Below, in pieces: positions 8,949 through 18,204 of a stretch of 64,000 bases of DNA. The DNA is taken from positions 1 through 64,000 of the forward strand of contig JBBDSH010000091.1 in the NCBI GenBank assembly GCA_040905045.1, written 5' to 3'. Under the pieces are notes generated by a model that searched no databases, was not told the origin of the DNA, and saw only the letters and a list, made by a program, of their open reading frames with translations. The translations under genes were made by a program, and so were the position numbers. Origin of the DNA: JBBDSH01 sp040905045. Lineage in GTDB: Bacteria; Pseudomonadota; Gammaproteobacteria; Eutrophobiales; Eutrophobiaceae. The first letter of the stretch is position 1. The number at the start of each line of letters is the position of its first letter.

Positions 8949-9634
8949 GACCCGTGCGTCTCCGCAAACCGGCGCGCCAGGTCCAGGTCGTTCTGTTCGT
9001 CGATGTCGACGGATCGCGTGAACGGCATGGGCCAGCCGCGCAGTCCGGGCCCGTAAAAAGTGCGCTGTTCACGGAATGCCGTCACGGTGACGGCGTAGGT
9101 GCTGCCGTTGTCCACGCACAGCGGCCCGATTTCGGCGGCGCTGCGTTCCACCAGTTCCGGCCATTGCGGTCGCAGGCGGCCGTCTTTGCCGATGCACAGC
9201 GCCTGGTGCGGCGGGTGTGTATAGCGGGTAACGGCCATGGCGAAATCGCAGACACCGGGTTCGATGAGATCCAGCACGGCATTGATATCGTCGCTGTGGC
9301 GCAGCGGCGCGGTGGCGTAAAGAAAGGAAATCACATCATAGGATCGCCCGTCACGTTCTTCCCGGTCGAGGATATCGATGCCCACGTCGACAAGACCGGC
9401 CGTATCCGCGGCCAGCGCGGCGGGGCGTTCACTGACCTCGGCGCCGGCCCCGCGGGCCACCTCGGCAATGCCGGCGTCTTCGGTGGAAACCAGGATACGT
9501 TCGAAGCGGCCACACGCCCGCGCCGCGTCGATGGTCCAGACGATAATGGGGCGGCCGAGGAAATCGGCCGTGTTCTTGCCGGGCAGGCGTTTGGATCCGC
9601 CGCGCGCGGGGATGACGGCCAGACACTTCAGCAT
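8945..9634 (-). CDS. pseF: CMP-pseudaminic acid synthetase (acylneuraminate cytidylyltransferase family)
   Basis: This 229-residue nucleotidyltransferase opens with the CTP-binding motif IPARGGSKRLPGKN at residues 8-21. It also shows the family segments ILVSTEDAGIAEVA and FLYATAPLR, and ends with the metal/sugar-binding FTRSVDIDEQNDLDLA. It activates the nonulosonic acid as the CMP-sugar for transfer to glycan or protein. It lies in the pse operon just after pseC and overlaps the next gene by ATGA. The motif variant ATAPLR and the context favour PseF over NeuA or LegF. Confidence 0.9.
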   Translation of the reverse strand: MLKCLAVIPARGGSKRLPGKNTADFLGRPIIVWTIDAARACGRFERILVSTEDAGIAEVARGAGAEVSERPAALAADTAGLVDVGIDILDREERDGRSYDVISFLYATAPLRHSDDINAVLDLIEPGVCDFAMAVTRYTHPPHQALCIGKDGRLRPQWPELVERSAAEIGPLCVDNGSTYAVTVTAFREQRTFYGPGLRGWPMPFTRSVDIDEQNDLDLARRFAETHGS

Positions 9635-9662
9635 GGGTGCGTCTCCACTGCCATGATGGTGA

Positions 9663-10805
9663 TCACACCAGCAGCCCGGCCAGGCTGTCGATGATGTAAT
9701 CCTGATACTCGTCGCCCAGTCCCGGGTGCAGCGGCAGGGTCAGGGCACCGGCGTAATAGCGCTCCGCTTCTTCGCAATGAATCCGTCCCCCGTACAGATC
9801 GTGATAGTAAGGCTGCCGATAGACCGGTATGTAATGAACGTGCACACCGATGCCGGCCGCGCGCATGGCATCAAACACCTCGCGCCGTGTCCGGAGACAG
9901 CGATCGGGATCGAGTTCGACGGTATACAGATGCCAGGCGGAACTGCGATCCGCCTTCGTAACCGGCGTGGTCAGCGGCAGTCCGGCCAGCTTTTCGTCAT
10001 AGCGCCCGGCGAGAACCCGGCGCCGTTGCAGGAATTCATCCAGCCGCCGCAGCTGACTCTCGCCCAGGGCGGCCTGGATATCGGTCATACGGTAATTAAA
10101 TCCCGTTTCGATCTGCTCATAACCCCACGGGCCTTCACGCTTGCCGTCGCTGTTGATGCCATGGCTGCGCAGGCGCCGCATCCTTTCCGCCAATCCGGAC
10201 TGGTTGGTCACCGCCATACCACCCTCCCCGGTTGTCATCAATTTCACCGGATGGAAACTGAATACCGTAATATCGGAATAGCGACAGGATCCAACGGCCA
10301 TATCCCGGTAGGTGGCACCCAAGGCATGGGCGGCGTCTTCGATGATGCGAAAACCGTACTCTTCAGCCAGAACCGAAAGCTCTTCCATGTCACAGGACTG
10401 GCCGGCAAAATGAACGGGGATTACCGCCTTGGGCAACTCTCCTTTTAATCGGGCCCGTTCAAGCCTGAGTTTCAGATCGTCAACACTCATATTACGGGTA
10501 CCCGGTTCAATATCGACGAAATCCACATCAGCGCCGCAACAGCGGACGCAATTGGCCGTGGCCACATAGGTGATCGGCGAGGTCCAGACCCGATCCCCGG
10601 GGCCGATATCCAGGGCCAGGCAGGCCAGATGCAGGGCCGACGTGCCGCTGTTCACCGCCACGCCGTGGCCGGCGCCGCAATAAGCGGCAACCGCCTGTTC
10701 GAACCGGGGCACGACAGGCCCCTGGGTCAGGAAATCGGACCGCAGGACTTCAACTACGGCATCGATATCTTCATCGGATATATTCTGCCGGCCGTAGGGA
10801 ATCAT
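9663..10805 (-). CDS. pseC: UDP-4-amino-4,6-dideoxy-N-acetyl-altrosamine transaminase
   Basis: This 380-residue DegT/DnrJ/EryC1 aminotransferase has the cofactor segment NSGTSALHLA and the aspartate motif IIEDAAHALGATY. The PLP lysine is Lys188 in SFHPVKLMTTGEGG. The N-terminus IPYGRQNISDEDI is typical of PseC. It aminates C4 of the 4-keto sugar made by PseB. The start codon overlaps the pseB stop by ATGA. The domain runs the full length with no sign of damage. Confidence 0.92.
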   Translation of the reverse strand: MIPYGRQNISDEDIDAVVEVLRSDFLTQGPVVPRFEQAVAAYCGAGHGVAVNSGTSALHLACLALDIGPGDRVWTSPITYVATANCVRCCGADVDFVDIEPGTRNMSVDDLKLRLERARLKGELPKAVIPVHFAGQSCDMEELSVLAEEYGFRIIEDAAHALGATYRDMAVGSCRYSDITVFSFHPVKLMTTGEGGMAVTNQSGLAERMRRLRSHGINSDGKREGPWGYEQIETGFNYRMTDIQAALGESQLRRLDEFLQRRRVLAGRYDEKLAGLPLTTPVTKADRSSAWHLYTVELDPDRCLRTRREVFDAMRAAGIGVHVHYIPVYRQPYYHDLYGGRIHCEEAERYYAGALTLPLHPGLGDEYQDYIIDSLAGLLV

Positions 10806-11803
10806 GTATCGGACAGATGATTGAGCTGCCGGATTTCGTCAAGGTCCAGAAAATCGGGGTTGGTACCGGAATTATATTCAAATCCGCGCGGCACAGGTGT
10901 TCCTTTTACTCCCAACGGATTGACAGTGTAGTCCACATCCCGATGGTGGAACTTGATCGTTGGTTTAATCAGGTAGTGATCATCGAACTCCAGTGTCAGG
11001 TGGGAATAGTCCGACGGACACATGACCTCATGCAGCTTCTCACCCGGCCGTATGCCGATAATTTGCCTGGGCATTCCGGGAGCCATGGCCTCGGCCAGAT
11101 CCACAATCCTGACGGAGGGGATCTTCGGCACAAACATTTCGCCGCCCCACATACGCCTGAAATTCTCCAGAACGAATTTGACGCCCTGTTGCAGTGTGAT
11201 CCAGAAGCGCGTCATATCCTCGTCGGTGATGGGCAGGGAATCGACTCCCTGCCTGAGCAGCTGATTAAACAACGGCACCACCGATCCGCGGGAGCCGACA
11301 ACATTGCCATAGCGCACCACGGAAAAAACCGTTTGGTGATCACCGGCGATGTTATTGGCAGCCATGAATAACTTGTCCGACGCCAGTTTTGAACTCCCAT
11401 ACAGGTTGATGGGATTGGCGGCCTTGTCCGTGGACAAGGCAATTACTTTCTCGACATTGTTTTCCAACGCCGCGGCGATCAGGTTTTCCGCGCCATAGAC
11501 ATTGGTGTTGATGCATTCCATGGGGTTGTATTCGGCAAACGGCACCTGCTTGAGTGCCGCGGCATGAATCACATAGTCGACATTGCGCAGTGCCTGTATC
11601 AGACGATAGCGATCCCGCACATCACCAAGAAAGAAGCGAAGACAGGGATCATCAAGTTCCTGCTGCATTTCATATTGTTTTACTTCATCGCGGGAGAATA
11701 TGACCAGCCGTTTTGGCTTGTAGGATTCCAACAGGGCACGAACGCAGCATCTGCCAAAGGATCCTGTCCCGCCGGTGATAAGAATCGATTTGCCATTAAA
11801 CAT
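10802..11803 (-). CDS. pseB: UDP-N-acetylglucosamine 4,6-dehydratase (inverting)
   Basis: This 333-residue short-chain dehydrogenase/reductase is the first step of pseudaminic acid synthesis. The NADP-binding motif TGGTGSFG is at residues 10-17. The Asp126-Lys127 pair in STDKAANP and the YxxxK at 135-139 fit the inverting C6-dehydratase/C5-epimerase PseB. The C-terminal PGEKLHEVM is shared with the FlaA1/PseB group. It is the first gene of the operon. The 77 bases between it and the upstream diguanylate cyclase stop should hold the promoter. A TTGACA hexamer (minus strand, 11867-11872) is present, but I see no convincing -10 at the right distance. Confidence 0.93.
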   Translation of the reverse strand: MFNGKSILITGGTGSFGRCCVRALLESYKPKRLVIFSRDEVKQYEMQQELDDPCLRFFLGDVRDRYRLIQALRNVDYVIHAAALKQVPFAEYNPMECINTNVYGAENLIAAALENNVEKVIALSTDKAANPINLYGSSKLASDKLFMAANNIAGDHQTVFSVVRYGNVVGSRGSVVPLFNQLLRQGVDSLPITDEDMTRFWITLQQGVKFVLENFRRMWGGEMFVPKIPSVRIVDLAEAMAPGMPRQIIGIRPGEKLHEVMCPSDYSHLTLEFDDHYLIKPTIKFHHRDVDYTVNPLGVKGTPVPRGFEYNSGTNPDFLDLDEIRQLNHLSDT

Positions 11804-11880
11804 GCTTTATTAGACTATATTTCGCGATTCATTAACAACAGACAGTGATGGCGCATCCAGAAATCCTGTCAAGCCGGGAT

Positions 11881-13776
11881 TCAAGATGTCTGGGAAGCAG
11901 CTTTTTCCCCTGGTTTTTTCGCCTTTGCCACCACATAACGATCACGTCCCAGCTCTTTTGCTTTATAGAGGGCCGCATCCGCCGCATTGGTGATTGCCTC
12001 GACTGAATCACCGTGTTCGGGATACAGGCCAATACCGAGGGAAACTGACAGGCCTTCAAGCCGCTTGCCCTTGTGCTGGATCTTGATCAATTTCACAGCC
12101 TGGCGAATCTCCTCGGCCCGCTGCTCCGCCACGGAACGGGATATTCCGGGCATGATAACCAGGAACTCCTCACCGCCGAAGCGGCAGGCGACGTCATCAT
12201 CGCGGATAATGTTGGCCAGCAGTTCGCCCAGTTCCCGCAGAACGGTATCGCCGGCATCATGGCCATAAGTATCATTGAACTTCTTGAAGTAATCGATATC
12301 CAGCATGATCACGGCCAGGCTGTCGCCGGCGCGCTGTGACCGCGCCATCTCCCGTTCCAGTGTCTCCTGCATGTAACGCCGGTTGAACAGGCCGGTCAGG
12401 GGATCGCGCACCGATTGTTCCTGTAATTCCTCGCGCAGGCGCAGATTGGCCAGGGCCAGGGCAAGATGCTCGGAAGCACTGACACCCAGCTGCGACAGTT
12501 CTTCCGTGGCATGGTAGGACTCGTAATCCTTCCATTCCGGATTGACGCGCAGATGCAGCAGTCCGATGACGTCGCCATAACCGATCAGGGGAATACACAT
12601 ATAAGGGCCGGATATGTCGTCTTTACAATGATCGCATATCAACTCGCCGGCCGGGTCCAGGACAATATGCGCCCGCCCCTGACGCAACGCCCAGCAGTCG
12701 TTTTGCTCGAATGTCTCTTCAGCGGGCTCCTGTTCCCCCCACGATACCAGTGCCTCGACCAGGGAATGGGAATCATTGAAGGTATAGAGCGCACCTCCGA
12801 TACCGTCGGCGAACAGCTTCTGGATGTAATGCGAGATCACCGGCCGGGTTTCCTCGATGCTGTGGCAGATTTGCAGGCGATCGTTCATCTGTGAGAGCAG
12901 GGAGAACTTGCGATAATGCTGTTCCAGGGCCTGGTGGGCCTGCTGCAGTTCCGTTTCTGTTTTTTCCCTCTCCCGGAGTTCCTCCTTCAACCTGGTATTG
13001 GCTTCCAGGAGTTCCGCGGTTCTTTGTGACACCGTCTCCTCGAGTTCCTTGTGGCTCTTTTCGAGACTTTCTTCGCGTTCCTCGATTACCGTCAACATTC
13101 TGTCAATGCCGTTTGCCAGAGTACCGACTTCGTCCTTTTGATCCAGGTCCGCCCGTTGGGAATAGTCGTGATGCTCCGTGACCCGTTGCATCATGGAACT
13201 GAGTTTCCGCAAGGGGTCGGTGAATGACCGGCTCAGCCTGACGGCAATCAACATGGCGATCAAAAACGATACCAGCAATACTATGAATGAAATTGCAATA
13301 TTCCTGGCCAGCCGATCCAGCCGTGACTGCATGCTGGATCGAATCACGACCCCGCCGATCTCTTGATTATCGAATATCACCGGGCTGGCAACGGTGATGA
13401 TGCCGTCGGCGTATACCGCGCTTTTCTCGCCGAGCGCCGGAGGCCCGGACCAGGCCTCGCCATCGCCGTCTCTCACGAACCGGGCCAGTTGCGTCCCTTC
13501 CGTATCATGGAGAGACCCATAAACAATGTCCGGCCAGATACGCAAGGTATCCAGGGTCTCCTCGGCGGCGGCGGCGTCCTCGAAAATCAGGGCCGCCCGG
13601 CTGTTGGCGCCGATGAGTTCCGCCAGCGTCTCCAGCTCCGACATGGCGGCTTCGCGCTCGTTGAACCAGGATGCGATAACCAGCGATGTGCCCGACAGTA
13701 TTAACGCCACCACGGTGATCGTGACGAACGCGGCTATCAGCTTTTTCCTGATGGAAAGGTCGCGGGACCGGATCAT
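11881..13776 (-). CDS. Membrane-bound diguanylate cyclase (periplasmic sensor-HAMP-GAF-GGDEF)
   Basis: This 631-residue protein has an N-terminal membrane helix (about 10-33) and a periplasmic sensor region of the CHASE8/YfiN type. A second membrane helix (about 155-180) and a HAMP domain follow, then a coiled coil (about 240-305), a GAF-like domain (about 310-440) and a C-terminal GGDEF domain. The active site is GGEEF at 534-538. An intact inhibitory site RDDD lies at 525-528, five residues upstream, so product feedback is expected. It should make cyclic di-GMP at the inner membrane. Its start overlaps the yfiR-like gene by ATGA, which suggests the two work as a YfiR-YfiN type pair controlling surface attachment. 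Confidence 0.88.
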   Translation of the reverse strand: MIRSRDLSIRKKLIAAFVTITVVALILSGTSLVIASWFNEREAAMSELETLAELIGANSRAALIFEDAAAAEETLDTLRIWPDIVYGSLHDTEGTQLARFVRDGDGEAWSGPPALGEKSAVYADGIITVASPVIFDNQEIGGVVIRSSMQSRLDRLARNIAISFIVLLVSFLIAMLIAVRLSRSFTDPLRKLSSMMQRVTEHHDYSQRADLDQKDEVGTLANGIDRMLTVIEEREESLEKSHKELEETVSQRTAELLEANTRLKEELREREKTETELQQAHQALEQHYRKFSLLSQMNDRLQICHSIEETRPVISHYIQKLFADGIGGALYTFNDSHSLVEALVSWGEQEPAEETFEQNDCWALRQGRAHIVLDPAGELICDHCKDDISGPYMCIPLIGYGDVIGLLHLRVNPEWKDYESYHATEELSQLGVSASEHLALALANLRLREELQEQSVRDPLTGLFNRRYMQETLEREMARSQRAGDSLAVIMLDIDYFKKFNDTYGHDAGDTVLRELGELLANIIRDDDVACRFGGEEFLVIMPGISRSVAEQRAEEIRQAVKLIKIQHKGKRLEGLSVSLGIGLYPEHGDSVEAITNAADAALYKAKELGRDRYVVAKAKKPGEKAASQTS

Positions 13777-14309
13777 GAACCGTCCCCTTCGATAATCCTG
13801 GCGAGACGCAACAGTTGCGAGCTCATTTCCAGGCCGGTGCGCCGGGCCGCCTCAATATTAATGGCGAAACGAACCTTGTTGTTTTCCAGGTAGAGCTCGA
13901 TGACACCGCCGTTTTCCGCGAAGCCGTCGATATCGGAAATAGATAACACGCCCCTGTCGCGACTGAGGATGTCCAGTAATGCAACATAATCGCCGGAAAG
14001 TGAGGGGCTGATATAGATTATGGCGCAATCGCCGCGTTCCTCGATGCGCTCCAGCCTGCGGATTGTCAGGGTCCGGCCCTGGACCTCCCTGCCTTCAAGG
14101 TTTTCAAGGGCCTCGCCGAACGGGTCCCGTCCCAGGACACAGAAATACAGATCCTTCTTTGCCTCGGGTTCCTCCGGCCAGTCGATGAAGCGGCTGAAAT
14201 TGTAAATAAAAGCCGCCTTGACCTCGTACTCAGGTGCCGCAGCGGCCATGGAATCACAGAACAGGAAAGCGACTGCCGCCAGAAAGAGTTTACAGTGCTT
14301 TAGCGTCAT
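13773..14309 (-). CDS. YfiR/DUF4154-family periplasmic protein
   Basis: This 178-residue protein has a signal peptide (about residues 1-24, ending near AAAAPE) followed by the DUF4154 hallmark YEVKAAFIYNFSRFIDWPE. In Pseudomonas, YfiR is a periplasmic inhibitor of the diguanylate cyclase YfiN. The downstream gene is a YfiN-like cyclase joined by ATGA, which supports the same role. A TonB-dependent receptor lies 18 bases upstream, so the three probably form one transcript. The outer-membrane partner YfiB is not in the window. Confidence 0.85.
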   Translation of the reverse strand: MTLKHCKLFLAAVAFLFCDSMAAAAPEYEVKAAFIYNFSRFIDWPEEPEAKKDLYFCVLGRDPFGEALENLEGREVQGRTLTIRRLERIEERGDCAIIYISPSLSGDYVALLDILSRDRGVLSISDIDGFAENGGVIELYLENNKVRFAINIEAARRTGLEMSSQLLRLARIIEGDGS

Positions 14310-14327
14310 CGAATTAACACCGGGCGC

Positions 14328-16361
14328 CTACCATCGCCAGGTCACCCTGCCGAAGACGGAACGCGGGATCCGGCTCGCGGCTCCGAACAGGTTGCCGGGT
14401 TCGGTATGGTTGTCTTCCAGAAGATTGCGCGCATAAAGATCCAGTGACAAATCCGGCAGCGGCCGCCAGCCCAGGTGCAGATCGAGACGCAGGTAATCGT
14501 CCACGTTCAGGGCCGGTATCCGATCCACATAGAACAGCGACACATCGGCCTCGACGTTGCGCGCCAGATCCAGGTAGGAGCGGATCTGGAACTGCTGCTG
14601 GGGACTGCTTTTCTCGATGTCCGAGGGACCACCAAAGCCGGGCATGTCCAGTACGGCCGGATCGTCGGCGTGCAGGGCGAGTTTTTTGAATGAGTAGGAG
14701 GCCTCCATGCGCCAGTGTTCATTGGCCCGCCAGTGCAGCACCCCCTCCAGACCGTAGATCTCCCCGTGCATGAGGTTGTCCGCCTGAAAGCCGAACAGCA
14801 GGTGCGGGGGCGGCGGCTCGGTCTCGAACACGGGAGGCAGCGCGGTGCCGGCCAGGAGCTTGTCGTAATCGAAATAAAAGGCGGTGACATCCAGGGACAA
14901 ATTATTCGTGATCTTCGGACGGTAGCCCAGTTCCCAGGCGATCAGTTCCTCGGACTCCAGATCGAGGTTGGGCAGGGATGAGAACAATACCGGCGGCGTA
15001 CCGGGCAGCATGGCGAAGTTGAAGCGCACCCGCCGATCCGAAGGCGCCGGGGTGCGCACGGCCCGGGAAACCGAGGCCCAGACGGCGTGATTCTCGTGGG
15101 GATGCCACAGCAGGCGCAGGTTGGGCTGATATTCGAAGCCGGTGATGTCGTTGTGCTCGAACTTGGAACCCAGGGTCACGCGCAGGGTGTCCGTCAGGTC
15201 GATATCCGACTGCAGGAAGCCGGTAAACCAGTTGAGATCCTGTCCCAGGGGGTCGGGGTCCAGGGCCAGGGAAGCCTGGCTGTCGTAACTGAGAAGCCGG
15301 TAGCCCAGTCCCCAGATCAGATCCATGCGCTCATGGACGGACAGTTCATGCTCGAATTCCACGTCCCAGGTTTTTGTATCGAAGGTGGCGATGATACTTT
15401 CTGCATCCAGCCAGTCGAAATAGGACTGCAGGGAGACCCGGCCGGCGTGATCGGTCTCGCGTTCCCAGCGAACCAGGACATTGCCGCCGTACTGCTCGGT
15501 GGTGTCCACGGCGGGCAGCGGCTGGAAAAAAGAGGTCAAGGGCAGAAAGGACAGGGTATCGAATTCATTGCGGAAGAAATCGCCCTGGACGGTAACCGCG
15601 TCACGGGAGGTGGGGCGCCAGTCCAGACGGCCGCCCAACTGGCCCAGTTGCCAGTCGTCCCGGGCGTCGGATCCGTCCGACAACTCCAGACTGCCGTGAT
15701 CGGAATACTTGCCATAGACCCGGTAATGGGCGTTCCGGCCCAGTTCGCCGCCGTAGCGCAGGGAACCGATAACATCGCCCTCGCTGCCCGCGCCCGCCTG
15801 CACCTGTCCGCCCTGGGTGTTTTCCGCCGACTTGGTAATGATATTGATGACGCCGTTGACGGCATTGGCACCCCACAGGGTGCCGCCCGGGCCGCGGATC
15901 ACTTCGATGCGATCGATGTCCGACAGCAGGGCATCGTGCTGATTCCAGAAGACACCGGCATTCAGCAGGGAATAAATACTGCGGCCGTCGATCAATACCA
16001 GTAATTTATTAAACGGCAGTCCGCGAATGGTCACGGACCACTGGTTGTTTGTGGCCCGGGCCACGTCCACGCCCGGCGCCAGACGCAGGGCCTCCGCCAG
16101 GGTGGTGACACCGGAACGGCGGATATCCTCGCCGGATATGACGTAGATGGCCGTGGTGGCCTCGTGCAGTTGCTGGGGTCTCTTGGCGGCCGAGGTCACC
16201 TCCACATCCATGAGGGACTCCAGGGACATGGCCGTCAGGTCGGACTGGGCGGCGGCGTGGACCGGAATACTGAAGACCGCCGACAATAGCCAGAAGGCGG
16301 TGTCAAGATTGCGTTTGACCCCGCCTCTGAACAGCCATGGTTTTGGTAAATCCCCGTTCAT
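14328..16361 (-). CDS. TonB-dependent outer membrane receptor
   Basis: The protein has 677 residues. It has a signal peptide (to about residue 40, VHAAAQS) and a plug domain beginning LESLMDVEVTSAAKRPQ with ISGEDIRRSGVTTLAEALRLAPGV and RGLPFNKLLVLIDGR. The 22-strand-type barrel runs to the C-terminus (VTWRW). The plug is of the kind often found next to YfiR-like and sensor-kinase or cyclase genes. The ligand cannot be read from sequence; vitamin B12, siderophores or sugars are all possible. The end of the chain is Trp rather than the usual Phe, still aromatic as needed for barrel assembly. Confidence 0.88.
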   Translation of the reverse strand: MNGDLPKPWLFRGGVKRNLDTAFWLLSAVFSIPVHAAAQSDLTAMSLESLMDVEVTSAAKRPQQLHEATTAIYVISGEDIRRSGVTTLAEALRLAPGVDVARATNNQWSVTIRGLPFNKLLVLIDGRSIYSLLNAGVFWNQHDALLSDIDRIEVIRGPGGTLWGANAVNGVINIITKSAENTQGGQVQAGAGSEGDVIGSLRYGGELGRNAHYRVYGKYSDHGSLELSDGSDARDDWQLGQLGGRLDWRPTSRDAVTVQGDFFRNEFDTLSFLPLTSFFQPLPAVDTTEQYGGNVLVRWERETDHAGRVSLQSYFDWLDAESIIATFDTKTWDVEFEHELSVHERMDLIWGLGYRLLSYDSQASLALDPDPLGQDLNWFTGFLQSDIDLTDTLRVTLGSKFEHNDITGFEYQPNLRLLWHPHENHAVWASVSRAVRTPAPSDRRVRFNFAMLPGTPPVLFSSLPNLDLESEELIAWELGYRPKITNNLSLDVTAFYFDYDKLLAGTALPPVFETEPPPPHLLFGFQADNLMHGEIYGLEGVLHWRANEHWRMEASYSFKKLALHADDPAVLDMPGFGGPSDIEKSSPQQQFQIRSYLDLARNVEADVSLFYVDRIPALNVDDYLRLDLHLGWRPLPDLSLDLYARNLLEDNHTEPGNLFGAASRIPRSVFGRVTWRW

Positions 16362-16740
16362 CGTCTACCGATCAGATGGAAAGCGGAATGGATGGCTTCG
16401 TCCTGCCGACCCATGATAACAGCCGGAAAGAGTATAATTACACGCATTACTCTAACTATCCTATAATTTCAGGGAACTCGTTACACAACATTTTCGGAAC
16501 CTTGCCAAACAGTTATCATCCTGCCTCCGGCATCGTCGAAAAGCGTAGCGGAATCATTGCTGTACTGATAACCTACTGAATTAAAACATATTTTATGACA
16601 TCTCAGACATCCATCAAGCGCCCGGGGCATTTTTTGTTATCCCTCTCCCTACCCATCGTGGCGCGTCGTTGTGATTGTTTTGAGACATCTCATGGACCCG
16701 GATCGCCCGCCCGGACACACGCACCGGGGACCGGAAACCT
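16362..16740. other. Divergent intergenic region, no gene seen
   Basis: These bases separate the minus-strand receptor gene from the plus-strand lipoprotein gene. The part next to the receptor is A+T rich and contains two TATAAT hexamers on the plus strand (16433-16438 and 16462-16467). On the minus strand a TATACT lies nearby. None has a good -35 hexamer at the standard distance, so I make no promoter call. No open frame with a recognisable product and no strong inverted repeat was seen. Confidence 0.4.
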
Positions 16741-17148
16741 GTGACAGGGATTTTCCAACGGCACGGTCTCGTTTTGGCGCTGATCTGTCTGATGACGGGC
16801 TGTGCGACGTTCTCCGGCACCAGAACGGACAAGGATTTCGAAACCTATGCAAAAGATGTATTCCGGCATCAGAACCGGATAGGCAATCAACTGCTTTTCC
16901 TGATCATGGATAACAACGACGATGAACGGCTGCTGCAGGCGGAACAGCGTCTGCTGGATGCCTGTCAGGAATTGAATAACATGGCAATCAGAAAGATGCA
17001 GAGACAGGGGACCAATCCCATCACCAAGTACAAAACCAGGCTGTCCGTGAAGGAATGCGATCAAACCTCCCGGGATGTCGAACTGCTTTTGAAAAAGCAT
17101 TACTTCCCCGCCGACCATACCCGGCGGAACGAACAGCCGGCGGAATGA
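16741..17148 (+). CDS. Small predicted lipoprotein of the hopanoid cluster
   Basis: This 135-residue protein begins with GTG. The first 21 residues form a lipoprotein signal peptide ending in the lipobox LMTGC, so it is probably lipid-anchored outside the inner membrane. The rest is charged and largely helical (DNNDDERLLQAEQRLLDACQEL), with no family I recognise. It precedes the hpnL-like gene by 41 bases on the same strand and may be cotranscribed with it. Function unknown. Confidence 0.65.
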   Translation: MTGIFQRHGLVLALICLMTGCATFSGTRTDKDFETYAKDVFRHQNRIGNQLLFLIMDNNDDERLLQAEQRLLDACQELNNMAIRKMQRQGTNPITKYKTRLSVKECDQTSRDVELLLKKHYFPADHTRRNEQPAE

Positions 17149-17189
17149 TACACTCGTCCCAATAAATCCGTAAGCTGATTAACTCTTCC

Positions 17190-18182
17190 ATGGCACTACT
17201 GACCCGCATCGGCCTGTTGCTCGGGCTTCTGTTGCTGATTGCCCTGATCCTCTGGCAGGGAGCGATGGAGGTATTCCGGCTGCTGATGGATTCCGGCTGG
17301 CATCTGTTGTGGCTGCCGCTGGTCTGGCTGCCCTATTTCCTTCCCATCACCGAATCCTGGCGCTATCTGTTCAGGCCGGGTGAGGCCCCGGGCTTCAGGC
17401 ACGCCCTGCTGGCCACCTGGATAGGCCGGGCCGTCAATAATACCCTGCCCGTAGCCTCCATCGGCGGTGAAGTGGTCAAGGCCCGGCTGCTGACCATATG
17501 GGGATACAGCGGCATCCGCGCCAGCAGCTCGGTGATTGTCGATAAGACAGTCCAGGTGATTGCCGTTGTCCTGTGGGGACTGATCGGTGTCATCCTGCTG
17601 CTGGCCCTGTCGCTGGACGACAGACTCGCATTATACGCACTGGGCGGCTTCGGTTTCCTGACCCTCAGTGCGGCGGGCCTGTTCTACTTCCAGCGCGCCG
17701 GCATGTTCGGTTTTCTCGCGCACCACGGCGGGAAAATGCTGAAGGTGGAAGGCTGGGAGGGTGTTGCCCTGAGTGCCCGGGAAGTGGATGCTAATGTCTA
17801 CGAATCCTACCTGCGGCACCGGCGTTTCGTGCTTGCCTGCCTGGTAAAGGCCTTCGGACTGGCCCTGCAAACGGGGGAGGTCTGGCTCGGCTGCTACCTC
17901 CTGGGGCACCCGATCAGCATTGTGGAAGCCATTATGCTGAAGAGTCTCACCTCCACCCTGAGCGATATCGCCTTCATCGTTCCCAATGCCTACGGCATAC
18001 AGGAAGGCCTGTTTATCGCCCTGGGTTCGCTCATCGGGCTGGATCCGGCCGTGTCCCTGGCCCTTTCCCTGGCATTGCGAATACGCGATTTGCTCCTGGA
18101 TCCGGCGGGATTGCTGGCCCTGCATCATTTCGAGAGCCGGCATTTCATTAAACGTAACGGGGCAGCGTCCGGCGAACCTTGA
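17190..18182 (+). CDS. hpnL: Lysylphosphatidylglycerol synthase TM-like membrane protein, HpnL-type
   Basis: This 330-residue polytopic membrane protein has about eight hydrophobic segments, starting LLLGLLLLIALILW. It carries the UPF0104/flippase-like features: VASIGGEVVKARLL after the first helices, and DIAFIVPNAYGIQEGLFIALG near the end. The latter resembles the conserved G-x-x-E segment of the LPG synthetase transmembrane domain. Members called HpnL occur in hopanoid gene clusters, and this one is followed by squalene synthase, hpnG-like and hpnN genes. A role in lipid movement across the inner membrane is inferred from the family and not proven. Confidence 0.78.
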   Translation: MALLTRIGLLLGLLLLIALILWQGAMEVFRLLMDSGWHLLWLPLVWLPYFLPITESWRYLFRPGEAPGFRHALLATWIGRAVNNTLPVASIGGEVVKARLLTIWGYSGIRASSSVIVDKTVQVIAVVLWGLIGVILLLALSLDDRLALYALGGFGFLTLSAAGLFYFQRAGMFGFLAHHGGKMLKVEGWEGVALSAREVDANVYESYLRHRRFVLACLVKAFGLALQTGEVWLGCYLLGHPISIVEAIMLKSLTSTLSDIAFIVPNAYGIQEGLFIALGSLIGLDPAVSLALSLALRIRDLLLDPAGLLALHHFESRHFIKRNGAASGEP

Positions 18183-18204
18183 TAGAGTCTGTATAATCAA
18201 TCTG

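Noticed and set aside
11844..11872. Promoter for pseB from the TTGACA at 11867-11872
   Set aside because: The hexamer at the right distance (ATCACT) matches the -10 consensus at only two positions, so I did not list it as a promoter.
15087..16004. Plus-strand open frame of 305 codons
   Set aside because: It is antisense to the TonB-dependent receptor and has no recognisable motif.
16433..16467. Two TATAAT hexamers on the plus strand before the lipoprotein gene
   Set aside because: No -35 hexamer at 16-18 bases, and the gene starts nearly 300 bases further on.
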